Of a stretch of DNA of 64,000 bases, positions 20,681 to 32,469 are shown piece by piece. Made by a program: the position numbers and the translations under genes. Within the stretch, counting starts at the first letter, position 1. Every line of letters begins with the position of its first letter. The stretch spans positions 1-64,000 of the forward strand of contig SKCR01051210.1 of NCBI GenBank assembly GCA_019454045.1, read 5' to 3'. The notes beneath the pieces are model-generated. The model had not been told where the DNA came from, did not search any database, and was given only the letters and a program-made list of their open reading frames with translations. The stretch comes from Zanthoxylum bungeanum (Eukaryota > Streptophyta > Magnoliopsida > Sapindales > Rutaceae).

Positions 20681-22510
20681 TTTAAAGGAAAAGTAACAGG
20701 TCAGGAAATCAAAATACTAGTGGATTCGGGTAGCAGCCATAATTTCTTTAACACTCAAGTTGCAAGACAACTCGGGTTGGATGTGAACAAACAGGATCCA
20801 TTTGAAGTGGCAGTAGCAAACGACAACAGATTACAATGAGAAGGAAGTTGTTCTGAGGTGATAATCACTGTTCAGTGATGATAATTTTCAATAGATTTTC
20901 TATTGTTGCCAATTGAATGGTATAATCCAGTTTTAGATACCCAATGGCTATAGACTTTGGGACCCATAGTGTGGGACTTCAAGGAACTATACATGAGGTT
21001 TTCAATGGGAGATAAGGAGATTCTGTTACAAGGGTTGAAGGGGCCAAAGAATTATTTTAGCAATGGTCAACAAGTGGAGAAGGAACTTAGAAAACAGAAA
21101 AAGGCATACATATTGCAGTTGCATGCCATCTGTTTGGGAGCGGACCAAGGGGATACAACAATGACTAATCCGAAACTGTAGCAAATTCTGGACCTATTCC
21201 TGGGCATCTTCAAGGAACCAACATGGTTGTCCCATAAGCGATATCAGGACCATCGGATACCCTTGCTGCAAGATAAAGGGCCTGTTAATATGAAACCTTA
21301 TCGATATCCATATTACCAAAAGAATAAAATAGATAAGATTGTATACAACCTCTTAACAACATGAGTGATTCGAAATAGCACCAACCCATACTCATCTCCT
21401 GTTATTTTGGTAAAAAAACACGATGACTCTTGGAGACTATGTGTGGATTATCGTTCGTTGAATGAGATCACAATCAAAGATAAGTTTCCAATTCCTGTTA
21501 TTGATGAAATTTTAGATGAGTTGAATGGGGCTAAATATTTCACAAATCTTGATCTCAGGTCCGGTTACCATCCGATTCGAATGTACCCGAAAGATGTGGA
21601 AAAATGGCATTTCGAACTCATCATGGACATTATGAGGTATTGGTTATGCCATTCGGCTTAACAAACGCTCCTGTAATTTTTCAAGCTCTCATGAACGAGG
21701 TGTTCAAAGATGTCACTAGGAAATTTGTGCTGGTATTCTTTGACAACATATTGATATATAGCCCAGAATGAGAGACACATCTGCAGTATGTAGAGACAGT
21801 TTTCCAATTAATCGAACAAAATCAGCTATTTGTTGGGAAGTAAAAGTGCAGTTTCAGGCAAATTGAGGTTAGTTATCTGGGTCACATAATTTCACAGGAG
21901 GGCGTTGCTATGGATCCAAAGAAGTCATTAGCTATTTTTACTTGGCCGAAACTAAGAAATCTAAAAAGGTTACGCGGGTTCCTTGGTCTAACAGGATACT
22001 ATCGAATTTTTGTTGAAACTACGGAGTGATTGCTCAGCCCTTAACACAGATGTTAAAGAATGACTCTTTTGCTTGGACCCCAGCAGCAGAACACGCCTTT
22101 GATGATCTAAAAAAGGCCATGACAACAGGCCCCGTCTTGGCTTTACCAGATTTCTCACACCCCTTCATAGTTGAATGCGATGCGTCTGGTGTGGGGTTAA
22201 GGGCCGTTCTAATGCAAAAAAATCGCCCTATCACTTTCTTCAGCCAAGCTCTAAAGGGAAAGAATTTATCCCTCTCAACGTACGAGAAAGAGATGCTAGT
22301 ATTAGTCCAAGCTGTCCAAAAATGAAGACCGTATCTCCTGGGTTCTCATTTCACAGTTCGAACGGACCAGAAAAGTCTCCAATACTTATGGGATCAAGCC
22401 ATAACAACCACTGCTCAACAAAAATGGTTAGTAAAACTCATAGGATATGACTTTAAAGTTGAGTACAAAAAGGGAAAGGAGAACACTGTGGCAGATGGGT
22501 TGTCGAATGA
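20681..22510 (+). pseudogene. pol: Chromovirus protease, reverse transcriptase and RNase H
   Basis: The protease motif ILVDSGSSHNFF (near 20710) keeps D-S-G. RT shows [20 protein letters not shown] (near 21395), the NLDLRSGYH block (near 21545) and the catalytic box as FFDN (near 21738), where the family has F-x-D-D, so a catalytic aspartate is lost. RNase H shows FIVECDASGVGLRAVL (near 22165), FFSQAL and LSTYEKEMLVLVQAV, and ends with the KKGKENTVADGLS block (near 22467). TGA codons interrupt near 20838, 20876, 21362 and 22028, and a frameshift lies near 21645. Confidence 0.9.
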
Positions 22511-23950
22511 ATGAAGGGGAGCTTCATGCCATGTCAAAAGTAATTCCACTATGGTTGGATACAATTAAGGAAGAGGTAAGAGCTGATCCAGAACTCCAGG
22601 CTTTGTAAAGAAATATTAAACAGAGAGAAGCTGTAGGGCCATGGACAGTAAGAGATGGAGTTATCTTCTTTAAAGGTAGAATTTTCTTACAAGTTACATC
22701 ACCTTTGATCCAACTTATCATTCGAGAGTTCCATGATAACACGCATGAAGGGATGCACAAGACACTCCACCGGATCAAGTCAGTTTTTTACTGGAAGAAA
22801 ATGGGAGTTGGTACAACGATTCATTAGGGAATGTAGGGTCTGTCAGCGGCATAAAGTCTCTCTCACACGGCCCGCAGGTTTATTTAGTCCATTCCCAATT
22901 CCGACGTAAGTATGGAGTGATATTTCTATGGATTTTATTGAAGGATTGCCAATTTCAAAAGGAAAATCTACTATATTTGTTGTGGTCGATCGTTGGTTAC
23001 AGTATGCTCATTTCATCCCTATCAGACATCCCTACACAGCGGCAATGGTGGCATAAGAATTCTTTAAGTATGTGTTTAAATTTCATGGGTTGCCATAATC
23101 CATTGTCTGTGATCGAGATCCTGTGTTCACAAGCATTTTTTGGAAGGAATTATTTCAGTTATGGGGAACTAAATTCAATTTCAGCACGATATATCATCCC
23201 CAAACGAACGGCCAAACTGAAGTTGTTAATCAGACCCTTGAGATGTTCCTTCGTTGTTTCTCTAGTAACAACCCGAAGGAGTGGTGGACTTGGCTGCCTT
23301 GGGTGGAATTTTGCTACAACACCAGCCAACACAAGTCCACGGGCATGACACCATTTGAGTTAGTTTATAGAAGGAAACCCCCAAATCTCTTATCTTATAT
23401 TCCAGGTACATCTTCGGTGGACTCAGTGGAGCATTATCTTATTGCGAGAGATAGGACATTGCAAGAAGCCAGGGAAAATCTAAAGGCGGCTCAAAATCGA
23501 ATGAAACTCATCTATGACTCCAAGCACACCGATTGCCAATTCAACATAGGTGATTAGGTATACCTTAAGCTCCAACCATACAGGCAAACAACAGCAGCCC
23601 AAAAAAGAAACAATAAGTTCCCTGTAAAGTTCTTCGGGCCATTTCAAGTTGTTAAAAGAATTGGACCAGTAGCTTACAAATTACTACTACTAATATCTGC
23701 CAAGCTACCCCCAGTTTTTCATGTCTCTAAGCTTAAGCGTGTGGTGGGAGATAACTCTGTGATAGAAACATCCTTGCCTAAGTATTTAACCAACGAAACG
23801 GAAGTGCTTCCAATACCCTTGGTCGTGCTGGACGCTAGGAAAGCTTCTGGCAAAGATGAAATTTTGGTCCATTGACAGGACTATTCACCGGCCGATGCTA
23901 CTTGGGAATCTCGTGAAGATTTTAGCTTCGATATCCTTATTTCACCTTGA
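22511..23950 (+). pseudogene. pol: Chromovirus integrase with C-terminal chromodomain
   Basis: The HHCC zinc region (HDNTHEGMHKT and CRVCQRHK) lies near 22735-22855. The catalytic core follows with MDFIEGLPIS (near 22928), the D-R-D-P-V-F-T block (near 23113) and the YHPQTNGQTEVVNQ block (near 23192-23230). The GPFQVVKRIG and FHVSKLKR segments follow, then a chromodomain-like tail DEILVHWQDYSPADATWES (near 23858-23915). The stop is at 23948. Breaks include a TAG after FNIGD (near 23556), a frameshift near 22790 and several nonsense codons. The chromodomain would have directed insertion to chosen chromatin. Confidence 0.9.
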
Positions 23951-23968
23951 GGACAAGGGTGTTTTCAA

Positions 23969-23981
23969 GGGAGAAGGAAGT
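23969..23981 (+). other. Polypurine tract of the chromovirus
   Basis: The sequence gggagaaggaag lies directly before the TG of the 3' LTR. Confidence 0.8.
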
Positions 23982-24352
23982 TGTTAGGTACATGTATACC
24001 TGCACATTACTGCTGCTTTAACAGGGGATTAGATTAGGAATTACTTTTAGATTAGGAATAGTTGTTAGTTGTTAATAAGGATTTTGCATATCCAATAGAC
24101 TTAGGAATAGTTATTAGTTGTTAATAAAGATATTGCATATCCTATAGATTTATAGATACTCTTAAATCTCTCTATTTAAAGGGATTATTCTTAATAATAA
24201 AGTAGCAAATTATTAAATCAATGTCAGTTGTGGAGGCCTAGGGTTCCTCGAATTACCCAAATAAGTCGCTATAGAGAGGCCACGCAAATCCGATCCAGGC
24301 TATCTTCATGTCAAAAAACCAATAACAAGAGCAACTCTATGGACACCTAAGA
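23982..24352 (+). repeat. 3' LTR of the chromovirus
   Basis: It aligns over its full length with 19238-19591. It has an insertion of about 17 bp near its 5' third (a repeat of the agattaggaat phrase) and a terminal c-to-g change. Confidence 0.92.
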
Positions 24353-24357
24353 CGTAG

Positions 24358-24544
24358 GCTCTTTCAGACCAAAGGGTAGCATGACCCATCTAAAGGTTGA
24401 TAAAATTCATAAATTATTCAATAAAAAAAGAGAAAAAATATCTCCGACCCTGATGAACCAATTAATTATAAAGAATAAGATAGGAATATGTCCAACACTT
24501 ATTCAATGAGTGATATGGGGCCTAGATTAGTTCTCTATAAAGGG
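24358..24544. other. Unique spacer between two insertions
   Basis: 187 bp of non-repeated sequence between the chromovirus and the Tat element. Removing the Tat element joins it to 36071 onward. A 40-codon open stretch here (from about 24397) has no recognised family. Confidence 0.5.
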
Positions 24545-24549
24545 ATAGG

Positions 24550-27241
24550 TGTAGACAACAGAACTTGGGCGACGCATGCCGTTCTAGACTCGGGGCCTAG
24601 TTGAGAGTACGGAATAGTCCGCGGGGGACTAAACCGGAGAATAATGGAGTCGCCACCCGGTGTGAACCGGGATAAAGGTTTAAGGCCGCACTCACCCCTC
24701 GCAAGGGAAGACCTCAAACCGTTGGGTTCGGAATGGTCCCTTACTTATGTCATTGTGATGATATAATTCATGCAATAAAAACCAACCGCATCTAATCAAT
24801 AATCATGTTCAAGTGTCACCTAGATCTAAGATGCTTCCATCTAATTAACTCCTAATCTAAGTTCGCATGCTTGAAAATAAGTCTTTAAACAATAAACACG
24901 CAATATCATACATTGAACATACTAAGCCATCAAACCAACGCAAACAAATAATTACTTAAACATAAATATAAACTAAATTGAATATCATGCATAAAAGAAG
25001 AAACATAATCATGCTTTGAAATTAAATAACGAAACTAAGTTAAGACATGCTTAAAATAATAAATAAACAACCTAGAACTACATCATGCTCGAATACAAAT
25101 TTGGATGAGACGAGATACATGTATCTTAAGTGGTACGTGGCATTGTGTCCCGAGTGCAGACCATACTACCGTCCATTCGGAATCGGCTATGGAATTTACG
25201 TCCGGGTTTCCATCCGATATACCACAAAAGGGAACACATATCCCGCTCATCCAACAATCAAATCATGCCTCAAACGACTCTCATGCAATTATATATCAAA
25301 AATAAATAAATAAACAAAAAGAGATAAGTAAAAGGGTGCCCTCAGGTCTAACCTCTTTTGTCGTCTCAAGAAAGGGCGTTACACGTCCGTTGGAAGGGCG
25401 AATGATCCGATACTTTTCCGATTGGTTTGCTCACTGTTTTTCCTCGTTGTTTTGATGCTCGGGCTGCTGTTTTAAGTCAGTTTCACCACCGTTTGGTCGC
25501 TGCGTTTCAGGTCACTGTTTTGGGCGTTTTTGGACTGTTTTGGGCGATTTTGGTGGTCTCGGGAGGTGCGTTTGTAAAGGTTTTTTTGGGGAAACTTTTT
25601 GGGGATTTCTGGGATGGTTTTAAGATGGTTTTAGGACTGTTTTGATGGGCTAAGGACGCAAAGAAACTGACCAGAACAGAAACTTGAACGTGGCAGTTCA
25701 CTAGTGCAGTGAAGCCGTTTTGAGGGGCTGTTTTGGCGCTGATTTGGAGCTGCTTTGGGGGATCTTTTTGCGGCACTTAAGGGCTGGAAATAAGGTTTAT
25801 TTTAGGTGTTTTTAGGGCTGTGAATGGTGGTTAAAAGTCGGCTAAGGAGGGGTGTGTTTCAGGCTTGGGCGTGAAAGGGTGTTGGTGAGGAAGGGGGATG
25901 CGGCAATTGGGTGGATTCTTTCTTCAGGGATGCGGCAATGGAGGCTTTTGGAGGATGCTTGGGCGGTGTGATGGAGGCTTAGGAGAGTGCTTTAGGCGGT
26001 GTGAGAGAGGTATGTGAGCTAGGTGAGTAAAGGCAAGGGGCGTTTGTTGGCAGGCTAATGGGTAGTTTACATGAAGCTTGGTTTGTTTGATACGGTGAGT
26101 GCGCAGGTCCAAGGAACGGTTCGGTGGGCTTCACGTGATAGTGCAAGGTGGCTTTATGTGAGGTAGGTTAGTGGTGCGACAATGGCAGGTCAAAGACGAG
26201 GTGTGAAGGCTTCAGGTGAGAGTGCAAGGTGGCTTTACGTGAGGCAGGTTAGTGGTGCGACAATTGCAGGTCAAAGGCGAGGTGTGAAGGCTTCAGGTGA
26301 GAGTGCAAGGTGGCTTTACGTGAGGCAGGTTAGTGGTGCGATAATGGCAGGTCAAAGGCGAGGCTGGTTGACGTGTGTTTGGGCAAGAAGCAAGATTTAT
26401 GAGTGGCTCTGTAGGCTGAATGAAGTTAGGGTTGATGAACGGCGTGGCTTATGGCTACATGTGAAGGCAACTAAAATGCTTGGGTGCTGTGTGGTTGATG
26501 AAGGTTGATATTTGTGGCTGCCGAGGGATAGTTTTAGGGCTTCATTCGTGGGCTGCTTCGATGGCTTCTCATGTGAGCGGAGGGGCTTTGTGAAGGCTTT
26601 ATGGATTTGCCGGTGGCGTGAAGCTTGATGGACAAGGGCAGGTGGCTGCGATTGGTGTATCTTGATGCGCTGAATGTGTGAGTTTTGTGTAGGGTTATGA
26701 GTTGGTCCGTGAATAGTTTAAGGTTTCTGGTTTTTTCTATTTTTTTCAATTTGTGGTCGAGACTGAGAGTGAAGAAGAGGAGCCGCCTCAGGGTTGCAAG
26801 GGTGGTTGTTTATATAGTTTATCAAATTAGGGTTTGTGTGTGTTTTAAAAGGAAACAAATAAAATTATTAAGGGAGGGATTGTATATTTTAGGTGAGTGA
26901 ATCGTTTAATTTTATTTTAATTTGGAAGTGATTTATTTTGATTTTAATTTTAGTTTAATTTGTGACATATATTTTAAATTTTTTAATTATTATTTGTGAG
27001 ATGGGTTTTAAATGTTTTAATTATTTAATGGGTTTGGTTTGGGTTTTGGGCCTTAGGTAAGCTTTAAAACGGAAGCCCAACAAGCAGCCGAAGCTAAACA
27101 ACTCAGATAAAATTCAACAAAATTCTAATTTCCAACTTTACCCTTCCAACATCTGTTTCCCGCGACTTTCATGACTAAAGAAGTAGTTGCCTCAATACGA
27201 GACTCATCATCGGGCTGATATGCAAAAATGCAATGCCTACA
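24550..27241 (-). repeat. Left (3') LTR of the Tat element
   Basis: 2692 bp, near-identical to 33389-36070. Just outside it, tcgcccctactttga is the complement of a polypurine-type tract. It has no protein; the 60-108 codon frames inside occur in both LTRs only because the LTRs are copies. Confidence 0.95.
26129..26400 (-). repeat. 81-bp tandem repeats in the left LTR
   Basis: The phrase aaNggcaggtcaaagNcgag recurs at 26181, 26262 and 26343, an exact 81-bp period, with a partial copy upstream. The unit contains gcttcaggtgagagtgcaag. Confidence 0.9.
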
Positions 27242-27256
27242 GTCGCCCCTACTTTG
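27242..27256 (-). other. Polypurine tract of the Tat element
   Basis: Read on the minus strand the bases are tcaaagtaggggcga, ending next to the TGTAG of the 3' LTR. Confidence 0.7.
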
Positions 27257-27365
27257 ATGGGACTTGTGCAGTGTGTGACAATGACAATCCTATCAAAGTA
27301 TGTCCAATGCATTTTTACTTACCTGGCTCGCCAGCTGCCACATGGTTCGCCTGCTGTGTTGAGTT

Positions 27366-28545
27366 GATAGTGCTAACCCCGTACCTAGGGTGTCGCAGTT
27401 GCGTCTCCGTACCTAGAGTGCCGCAGTAGTGATGTTGTTGTTGTCTGAGTGCTAACCCCGTACCTAGGGTGTCGCGGTGACGACTCCGTACCTAGAGTGC
27501 CACAAGTGTCTGAGTGCTAACCCCGTACCTAGGGTGTCGCGGTGACGACTCCGTACCTAGAGTGCCACAAGTGTCTGAGTGCTGTAGAGGAGCGAACCCT
27601 AGACCTAGGGTGTGTAGGGACGACTCCGTACCTAGAGTGCCACAAGTGTCTGAGTGCTAACCCGTACCTAGGGTGTCGTGCGGTGACGACTCCGTACCTA
27701 GAGTGCCACAAGTGTCTGAGTGCTAACCCCGTACCTAGGGTGTCGCGGTGACGACTCCGTACCTAGAGTGCCACAAGTGTCTGAGTGCTAACCCCGTACC
27801 TAGGGTGTCGCGGTGACGTGACGTCTCCGTACCTAGAGTGCCACAAGTGTCTGAGTGCTAACCCCGTACCTAGGGGGTGTCGCGGTGACGTCTCCGTACC
27901 TAGAGAGCCACAAGTCTGGATGCTAACCCCGTACCTAGGGTGTCGCGCGGTGACGTCTCCGTACCTAGAGAGCCATAAGTCTGGATGCTAACCCCGTACC
28001 TAGGGTATCACGGTGACGACTCCGTACCTAGAGTGCCGCAAATTCTGAATGCTAACCCCGTACCTAGGGTGTCGCAGTGACGGCTCCGTACCTAGAGTGC
28101 CACAAAGTCTGAACGCTAACCCCGTACCTAGGGTGTCGCGGTGACGTCTCCGTACCTAGAGAGCCACAAGTTCTGAATGCTAACCCCGTACCTAGGGTGT
28201 CGCAGTGACGTCTCCGTACCTAGAGTGCCACAAAGTCTGAACGCTAACCCCGTACCTAGGGTGTCGCGGTGACGTCTCCGTACCTAGAGAGCCACAAAGT
28301 CTGAACGCTAACCCCGTACCTAGGGTGTCGCAGTGACGCCTCCGTACCTAGAGTGCCACAAAGTCTGAACGCTAACCCCGTACCTAGGGTGTCGCGGTGA
28401 CGTCTCCGTACCTAGAGAGCCACAAAGTTTGAACGCTAACCTCGTACCTAGGGTGTCGCAGTGACGCCTCCGTACCTAGAGTGCCACAAAATCTGAATGC
28501 TAACCCCGTACCTAGGGTGTCGCAGTTGGTATCTCCATACCCGGA
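27366..28545 (-). repeat. Tandem array 1, about 18 units of 63-66 bp
   Basis: Each unit carries the two phrases ccccgtacctagggtgtcgc and ctccgtacctagagtgccac, so it is a diverged dimer of about 32-bp half-units. Unit starts (ctaaccccg) fall at 27373, 27452, 27517, 27657, 27723, 27788, 27858, 27923, 27988, 28052, 28116, 28180, 28243 and onward at the same spacing. One unit (near 27593) is rearranged. Later units differ in groups (cacaagtgtctgagtg early, cacaaagtctgaacg late), pointing to local expansion. The array lies between pol and the 3' LTR. Confidence 0.95.
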
Positions 28546-28556
28546 GTGCCGTACCT

Positions 28557-28875
28557 GGCTGATCTGATGTTGAACTAATGTGGGCCTCGCCCCCAGAATG
28601 CCATACCCGGTAGAACTGATACTGAACTGATGTGGGCCTCGCCCCAGAATGCCCTACCCGGCAGAACTGATACTGAACTGATGTGGGCCTCGCCCCCAGA
28701 ATGCCATACCCGGCAGAACTGATACTGAACTGATGTGGGCCTCGCCCCTCGAACGCCATACCCGGCAAAACTGATACTAAACTGATGTGGGCCTCGCCCC
28801 CAGAATGCCATACCCGGCAGAACTGATACTGAACTGATGTGGGCCTCGCCCTCAGAATGCCATATCCGGCAGAAA
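28557..28875 (-). repeat. Tandem array 2, six units of 52 bp
   Basis: The phrase tgtgggcctcgcc recurs at 28579, 28631, 28682, 28734, 28786 and 28838 with tacccggcagaactgata between. Degenerate relatives (tgtgggcttcacccccagg, gatgggcctcaaccctcag) continue near 29770-29880, so the array was once longer. Confidence 0.93.
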
Positions 28876-28879
28876 TTGA

Positions 28880-30096
28880 TGCCGATACTCTTTCAACACA
28901 CTGTAGTGTCTCTCTCCGAGATAATCTTGATAGCTAAACATATTTTTGTCCTCAACGGGTGCTTCGCGTCAAAGCCAAAGAATCTTCCAAGTACTTGACA
29001 TACTCAAACCCAATCCTCTGAACGGGTGATCTGAACTAGACTCCTAGTGTGTGTGTGCTAAGGCTCTTTCGCAGCTTATTCCTTAAGTCAGCCAACTCGA
29101 TGATTTCGCTTCGGAGAATCGGACCAGTGGGTCTAACCAACCTAGATGTCTGGGTCACATTCTGTGATTACTGTAGCATACTCAACATGATATGGTCTTC
29201 TTTTATTGCATCATCTCTTTCTTTGGACTTTTCTTTTCCTCTTTCTTTTTCTTCCCTCTTTTTTTTTTCTCTCTTTCTTTTTTTCTTGACACGCCTACCC
29301 TTTAAGGTAGCATTTCTCCTCATGGTGGTCCTAATACTCGCCCATGGGTAGCTTCACGCTTATTGGTTATAGGCGGTCTATTTTCTTTTCATTGCAGAGA
29401 CTTTTCTTTCTTTATTTTCCAACCATATCATGTATCGTAGCAAATGCAAATCAGTGTGGACATCCAGGCAAACGGTCATTCACCGATCTATCATCTCTTC
29501 AACTGGTCATCTCATCAACCGCTCAGGCTTCTACTGTTGAGATACCCTTATCAAGTGCTTTATGAGTCTAGCAGAGATCAATCCATTTCGAATACCAGAT
29601 AAGAGCGCGTCTCGCTCTTCTCGTTTCTAAGGCTTCTCCCTACAGCACACAATGTCATCACCGGACATATGTTTACCCATCAAAGATTTCTCTCTCACTC
29701 ATTCATTTTCATTTTTTTTTCTTTTTTTCTTTTTTTTTTTCACTCACTCACTCCAAGGAATTCTCCTTCAATGTGGGCTTCACCCCCAGGATTCATACCC
29801 GACACTCAAACTCCAGATGGGCCTCAACCCTCAGATTACCATCTGAATCTTAACAACGATGTGGACCTCAGCCCTAGGATTTCTACCCAATTCCAAGACA
29901 GTGCTTTCGCTGTTTCTGATTGGCATGTCTTTGCCGTTGTCACTTTTTCTGTCTTCGAAACTTGTGAATACAAAACAAAAACACAAAACACACAAAAAAG
30001 AATACAATAATGGGTTATATGTATGTATGCATGCATGAGTTTTCTTTATCCCGTTGGGTTAGGTCTTCTACGGGTGGCTATTCAGTCTTCTGTCCC
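28880..30096 (-). other. Rest of the Tat 3' untranslated part
   Basis: Non-coding, with T/C-rich runs at 29205-29290 and 29690-29745 and alternating purine-pyrimidine (gtatgtatgcatgcatgag) at 30020-30038. Nothing else was recognised. Confidence 0.6.
30050..30063 (+). repeat. 14-bp inverted repeat, left arm
   Basis: The sequence cccgttgggttagg is the exact reverse complement of 32456-32469. The two arms enclose the whole remaining pol segment. Confidence 0.9.
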
Positions 30097-32460
30097 TCAG
30101 GCAAAATACAGTTTCAATCTGTCAACGTTGATCGGCTCTGTGAACTCATTCCCTTCCAAGTCCGACAGTCTCACTGCTCCATTTCCCATTACCTTCTGAA
30201 CGATGTAGGGCCCTTCCCAATTCGGTCTGAACTTCCCTCTTGGGTCTGTCGTCGATGGCTTTGATTGGTTGAGTACCAAATCACCTTTCTTGATCTTGGT
30301 AGGATGCACCTTCTTATTGAAAGCTTGAGCCAGCCTCTTCTGATAGATCTGCATGTGATGCAAGGACTTCATCCTCTTCTCATCCATCAGAGCCAACTGT
30401 TCAAACCTTTGCGAGGTCCACTCCTGTTCAGGCAACTCTGCTTCTGCTAATACCCGCATGGATTGTATCTCAACTTCCACTGGCAGTACCGCTTCCATTC
30501 CATAAACCAAAGAATACGGCGTGGCTCCTGTTGCCGTTCTCACCGATGTTCCGTACCCCCACAAGGCGTATGGTAGCTTGTCAGCCCAGTCCTTGTAATT
30601 CTCTGTCATCTTTGCAAAAATCGTCTTTACCGTCTTATTGGCTGCCTCAACTGCCCCATTAGCTTGCGGTCTGTATGGTGAGGACTTGTGATGGCCGATT
30701 CCATACTTCTGTAGCATCGCCTTGGTTTCTCCCTGAAATTGGACTCCATTGTCCGTGACCACATGGTGCGGCATACCATACCGGCAAATGAGATTCCGAG
30801 CTATAAACTTCACCATCTGCTTTGCTGTAACGTTGCGGAACGATTCGGCTTCTACCCACTTCGAGAAATAGTCAACTGCCACTACTATAAATCGGTGCCC
30901 ATTCGATGCATTCGGTCGAAACTTTCCGATCATATCTATTCCCCAAGCTGAGAAAGGCCATGGCTCCGACAGCCCATGTAATTCTGTGTGCGGCAGATGG
31001 TTCAAATTGCCGTGTGCTTGACAATCATGACAATGTTTTACCAGCTTCGCACAGTCGGCTTCCATGGTTGACCAGTAAAAGCCTTGTCTCACAATCTTGC
31101 GGGACAAGTTCAATCCATTCATATGTGGTCCACATACACCAGCGTGCACTTCTTCCATTATCTTCTGAGCTTCTTCCTTTCTTAAACATTTCAGCTGAAT
31201 ACCATTGCCCTGCCTCTTGTAGAGCTCTCCCTTCAGACTCACATACTGAGAGGCCAACTTCTGAATGGCTATTCTATCCTTTCTGCTTGCTTCCTCGAGG
31301 AATTCTCCACGTTCCAAATACCGCTGTATATCATAATACCAAGGTTTCCCATCGTCGACTTCCACTTCTAGGATTCTACCTATCTCATAGACTGGCTTGC
31401 TTGCCGTTGTCAACACGAGTGGTCTCATCACCAGTTTCTCTGGATTTTCCCAAGTTGCGGCCAGTGTTGCCAATGCATCTGCCATCTGATTCTCCTCTCT
31501 CGGCAAATGCTGAAATTTACAATCAGGGATAGTCTGTGCCAGACTTCTGAGATGGAACAAGTACGGTTTCAACCGTTCTTCTTTAAGTTCCCATTCTCCT
31601 TGCATCTGACGGATCACCAACATCGAGTCTCCGAAAACTTCAACGTTCCTAGCTCTCAAGGCTATCAATGCCGTTAATCGGAATGCACATGCTTTGTTTG
31701 TCACTCCGAATGTCAACCTCTTGGCCATAGGCAAAGTTTCTCCTTCAGGGGTGACTATTACGATTCCGATTCCGGCTCCTTTGCAGTTCACTGCTCCGTC
31801 AAAATACATCTTCCATCCTTGAACTGCTATAGCTTGGATTTCTTTGTCGGGGAACTCAAACTTGTACTGATCCCCTTCAATAGGTTGCAAGGCTAGGAAT
31901 TCTGCCACGGCTCGCCCTTTGATTACCTTGGAGGTGAGGTATTCGATGTCAAATTCAGTCAGCAGCACTAACCATCTGCCCAACTTCCCAACCAGCGAGG
32001 GTACTGAGTGCAAGTATTTCAAAGGATTCTCCTTTGTGACCATTTGGATCTTGTAAGACTGGAAGTAGTGACATAACTTCTTGGATGCCCATACTACTGC
32101 TAGACAAATCTTCTCCACTTCCTGATAACGAGCTTCGTACGGAAGTAGCTTCTTACTGAGGTAGTAGACAGCATGCTCTACTCCTGTCTCATCGGCTTGT
32201 ACCATCATCGCCCCCAGCGCTTCAGGTTTAATAGCCAAATAAAGTACCAAAGGCCGACCCTGTCTCGGAGGTTTTAACACAGGAGGTTTCACTAAATATT
32301 CCCTTATTCTGTCAAATGCTTCCTGACACTGCTCGTTCCATTTCATTGGTTGATCTTTCCTCAACAACTTGAATATAGGCTCATATACTGATGTCAACTT
32401 TGCAATGAACCGACTGATATACTGGATTTCCCAAGGAAGACTCTGACTTCTTTTTCCTAA
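30097..32460 (-). pseudogene. pol: Tat pol: RNase H, second RNase H and integrase
   Basis: A continuous 766-codon minus-strand frame (32397 down to 30097). Upstream of it the RT tail EVRVFLGK and IQYISRFIAKLTS can be read across one frameshift near 32430; RT is cut off at about 32460. Domains by rough residue: RNase H 40-165 (LVLYLAIKPEALGAMMVQ, YYLSKKL); a second, archaeal-type RNase H typical of Tat elements 195-325 (YFDGAVNCKGAGIGI, GDSMLVI, HLPREENQMADALA); integrase zinc region 415-455 (HAGVCGPHMNG, CHDC); integrase core 470-640 with GIDMIGKF, VTDNGVQF and NGAVEAANKTV (D, D and E all present); and a C-terminal GPYIVQKVMGNGAVRLSD segment. In the second RNase H the usual acidic residue of the NxAxEY-type motif appears as ACAF, so that domain may be inactive. 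Without gag, protease and RT the element cannot move alone. Confidence 0.93.
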
Positions 32461-32469
32461 CCCAACGGG
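32456..32469 (-). repeat. 14-bp inverted repeat, right arm
   Basis: The sequence cctaacccaacggg is complementary to 30050-30063. It sits exactly where RT homology stops. Confidence 0.9.

Larger units (their letters stand above)
19238..24352 (+). mobile_element. Reina-like chromovirus (Ty3/gypsy)
   Basis: The element is 5115 bp with short LTRs (354 and 371 bp), gag-protease-RT-RNase H-integrase order and a chromodomain after integrase. Short LTRs plus a chromodomain fit the Reina group. The 5-bp target duplication cgtag is at 19233-19237 and 24353-24357, so both ends are firm. The last bases of the 3' LTR read cctaaga where the 5' LTR has cctaaca. Many nonsense codons and frameshifts make it non-autonomous. 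Confidence 0.93.

Noticed and set aside
25047..25313. 88-codon frame, identical at 33884-34150
   Set aside because: Identical only because both lie in the two LTRs of one element. No start context or family.
26182..26508. 108-codon open frame in the Tat LTR, mirrored at 35013-35339
   Set aside because: It lies in an LTR built of 81-bp repeats; the second copy is only the other LTR. No domain and repetitive composition.
28000..28500. CRISPR-like array (regular repeats)
   Set aside because: Plant context, no unique spacers; the whole 64-bp unit is repeated.
27542..28811. Several 60-106 codon frames in the tandem arrays
   Set aside because: They are translations of satellite-type repeats; frames appear because of repeat length, with no other coding sign.
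30265..31532. Plus-strand frames of 60-210 codons opposite the Tat pol
   Set aside because: Shadows of the real 766-codon minus-strand frame.
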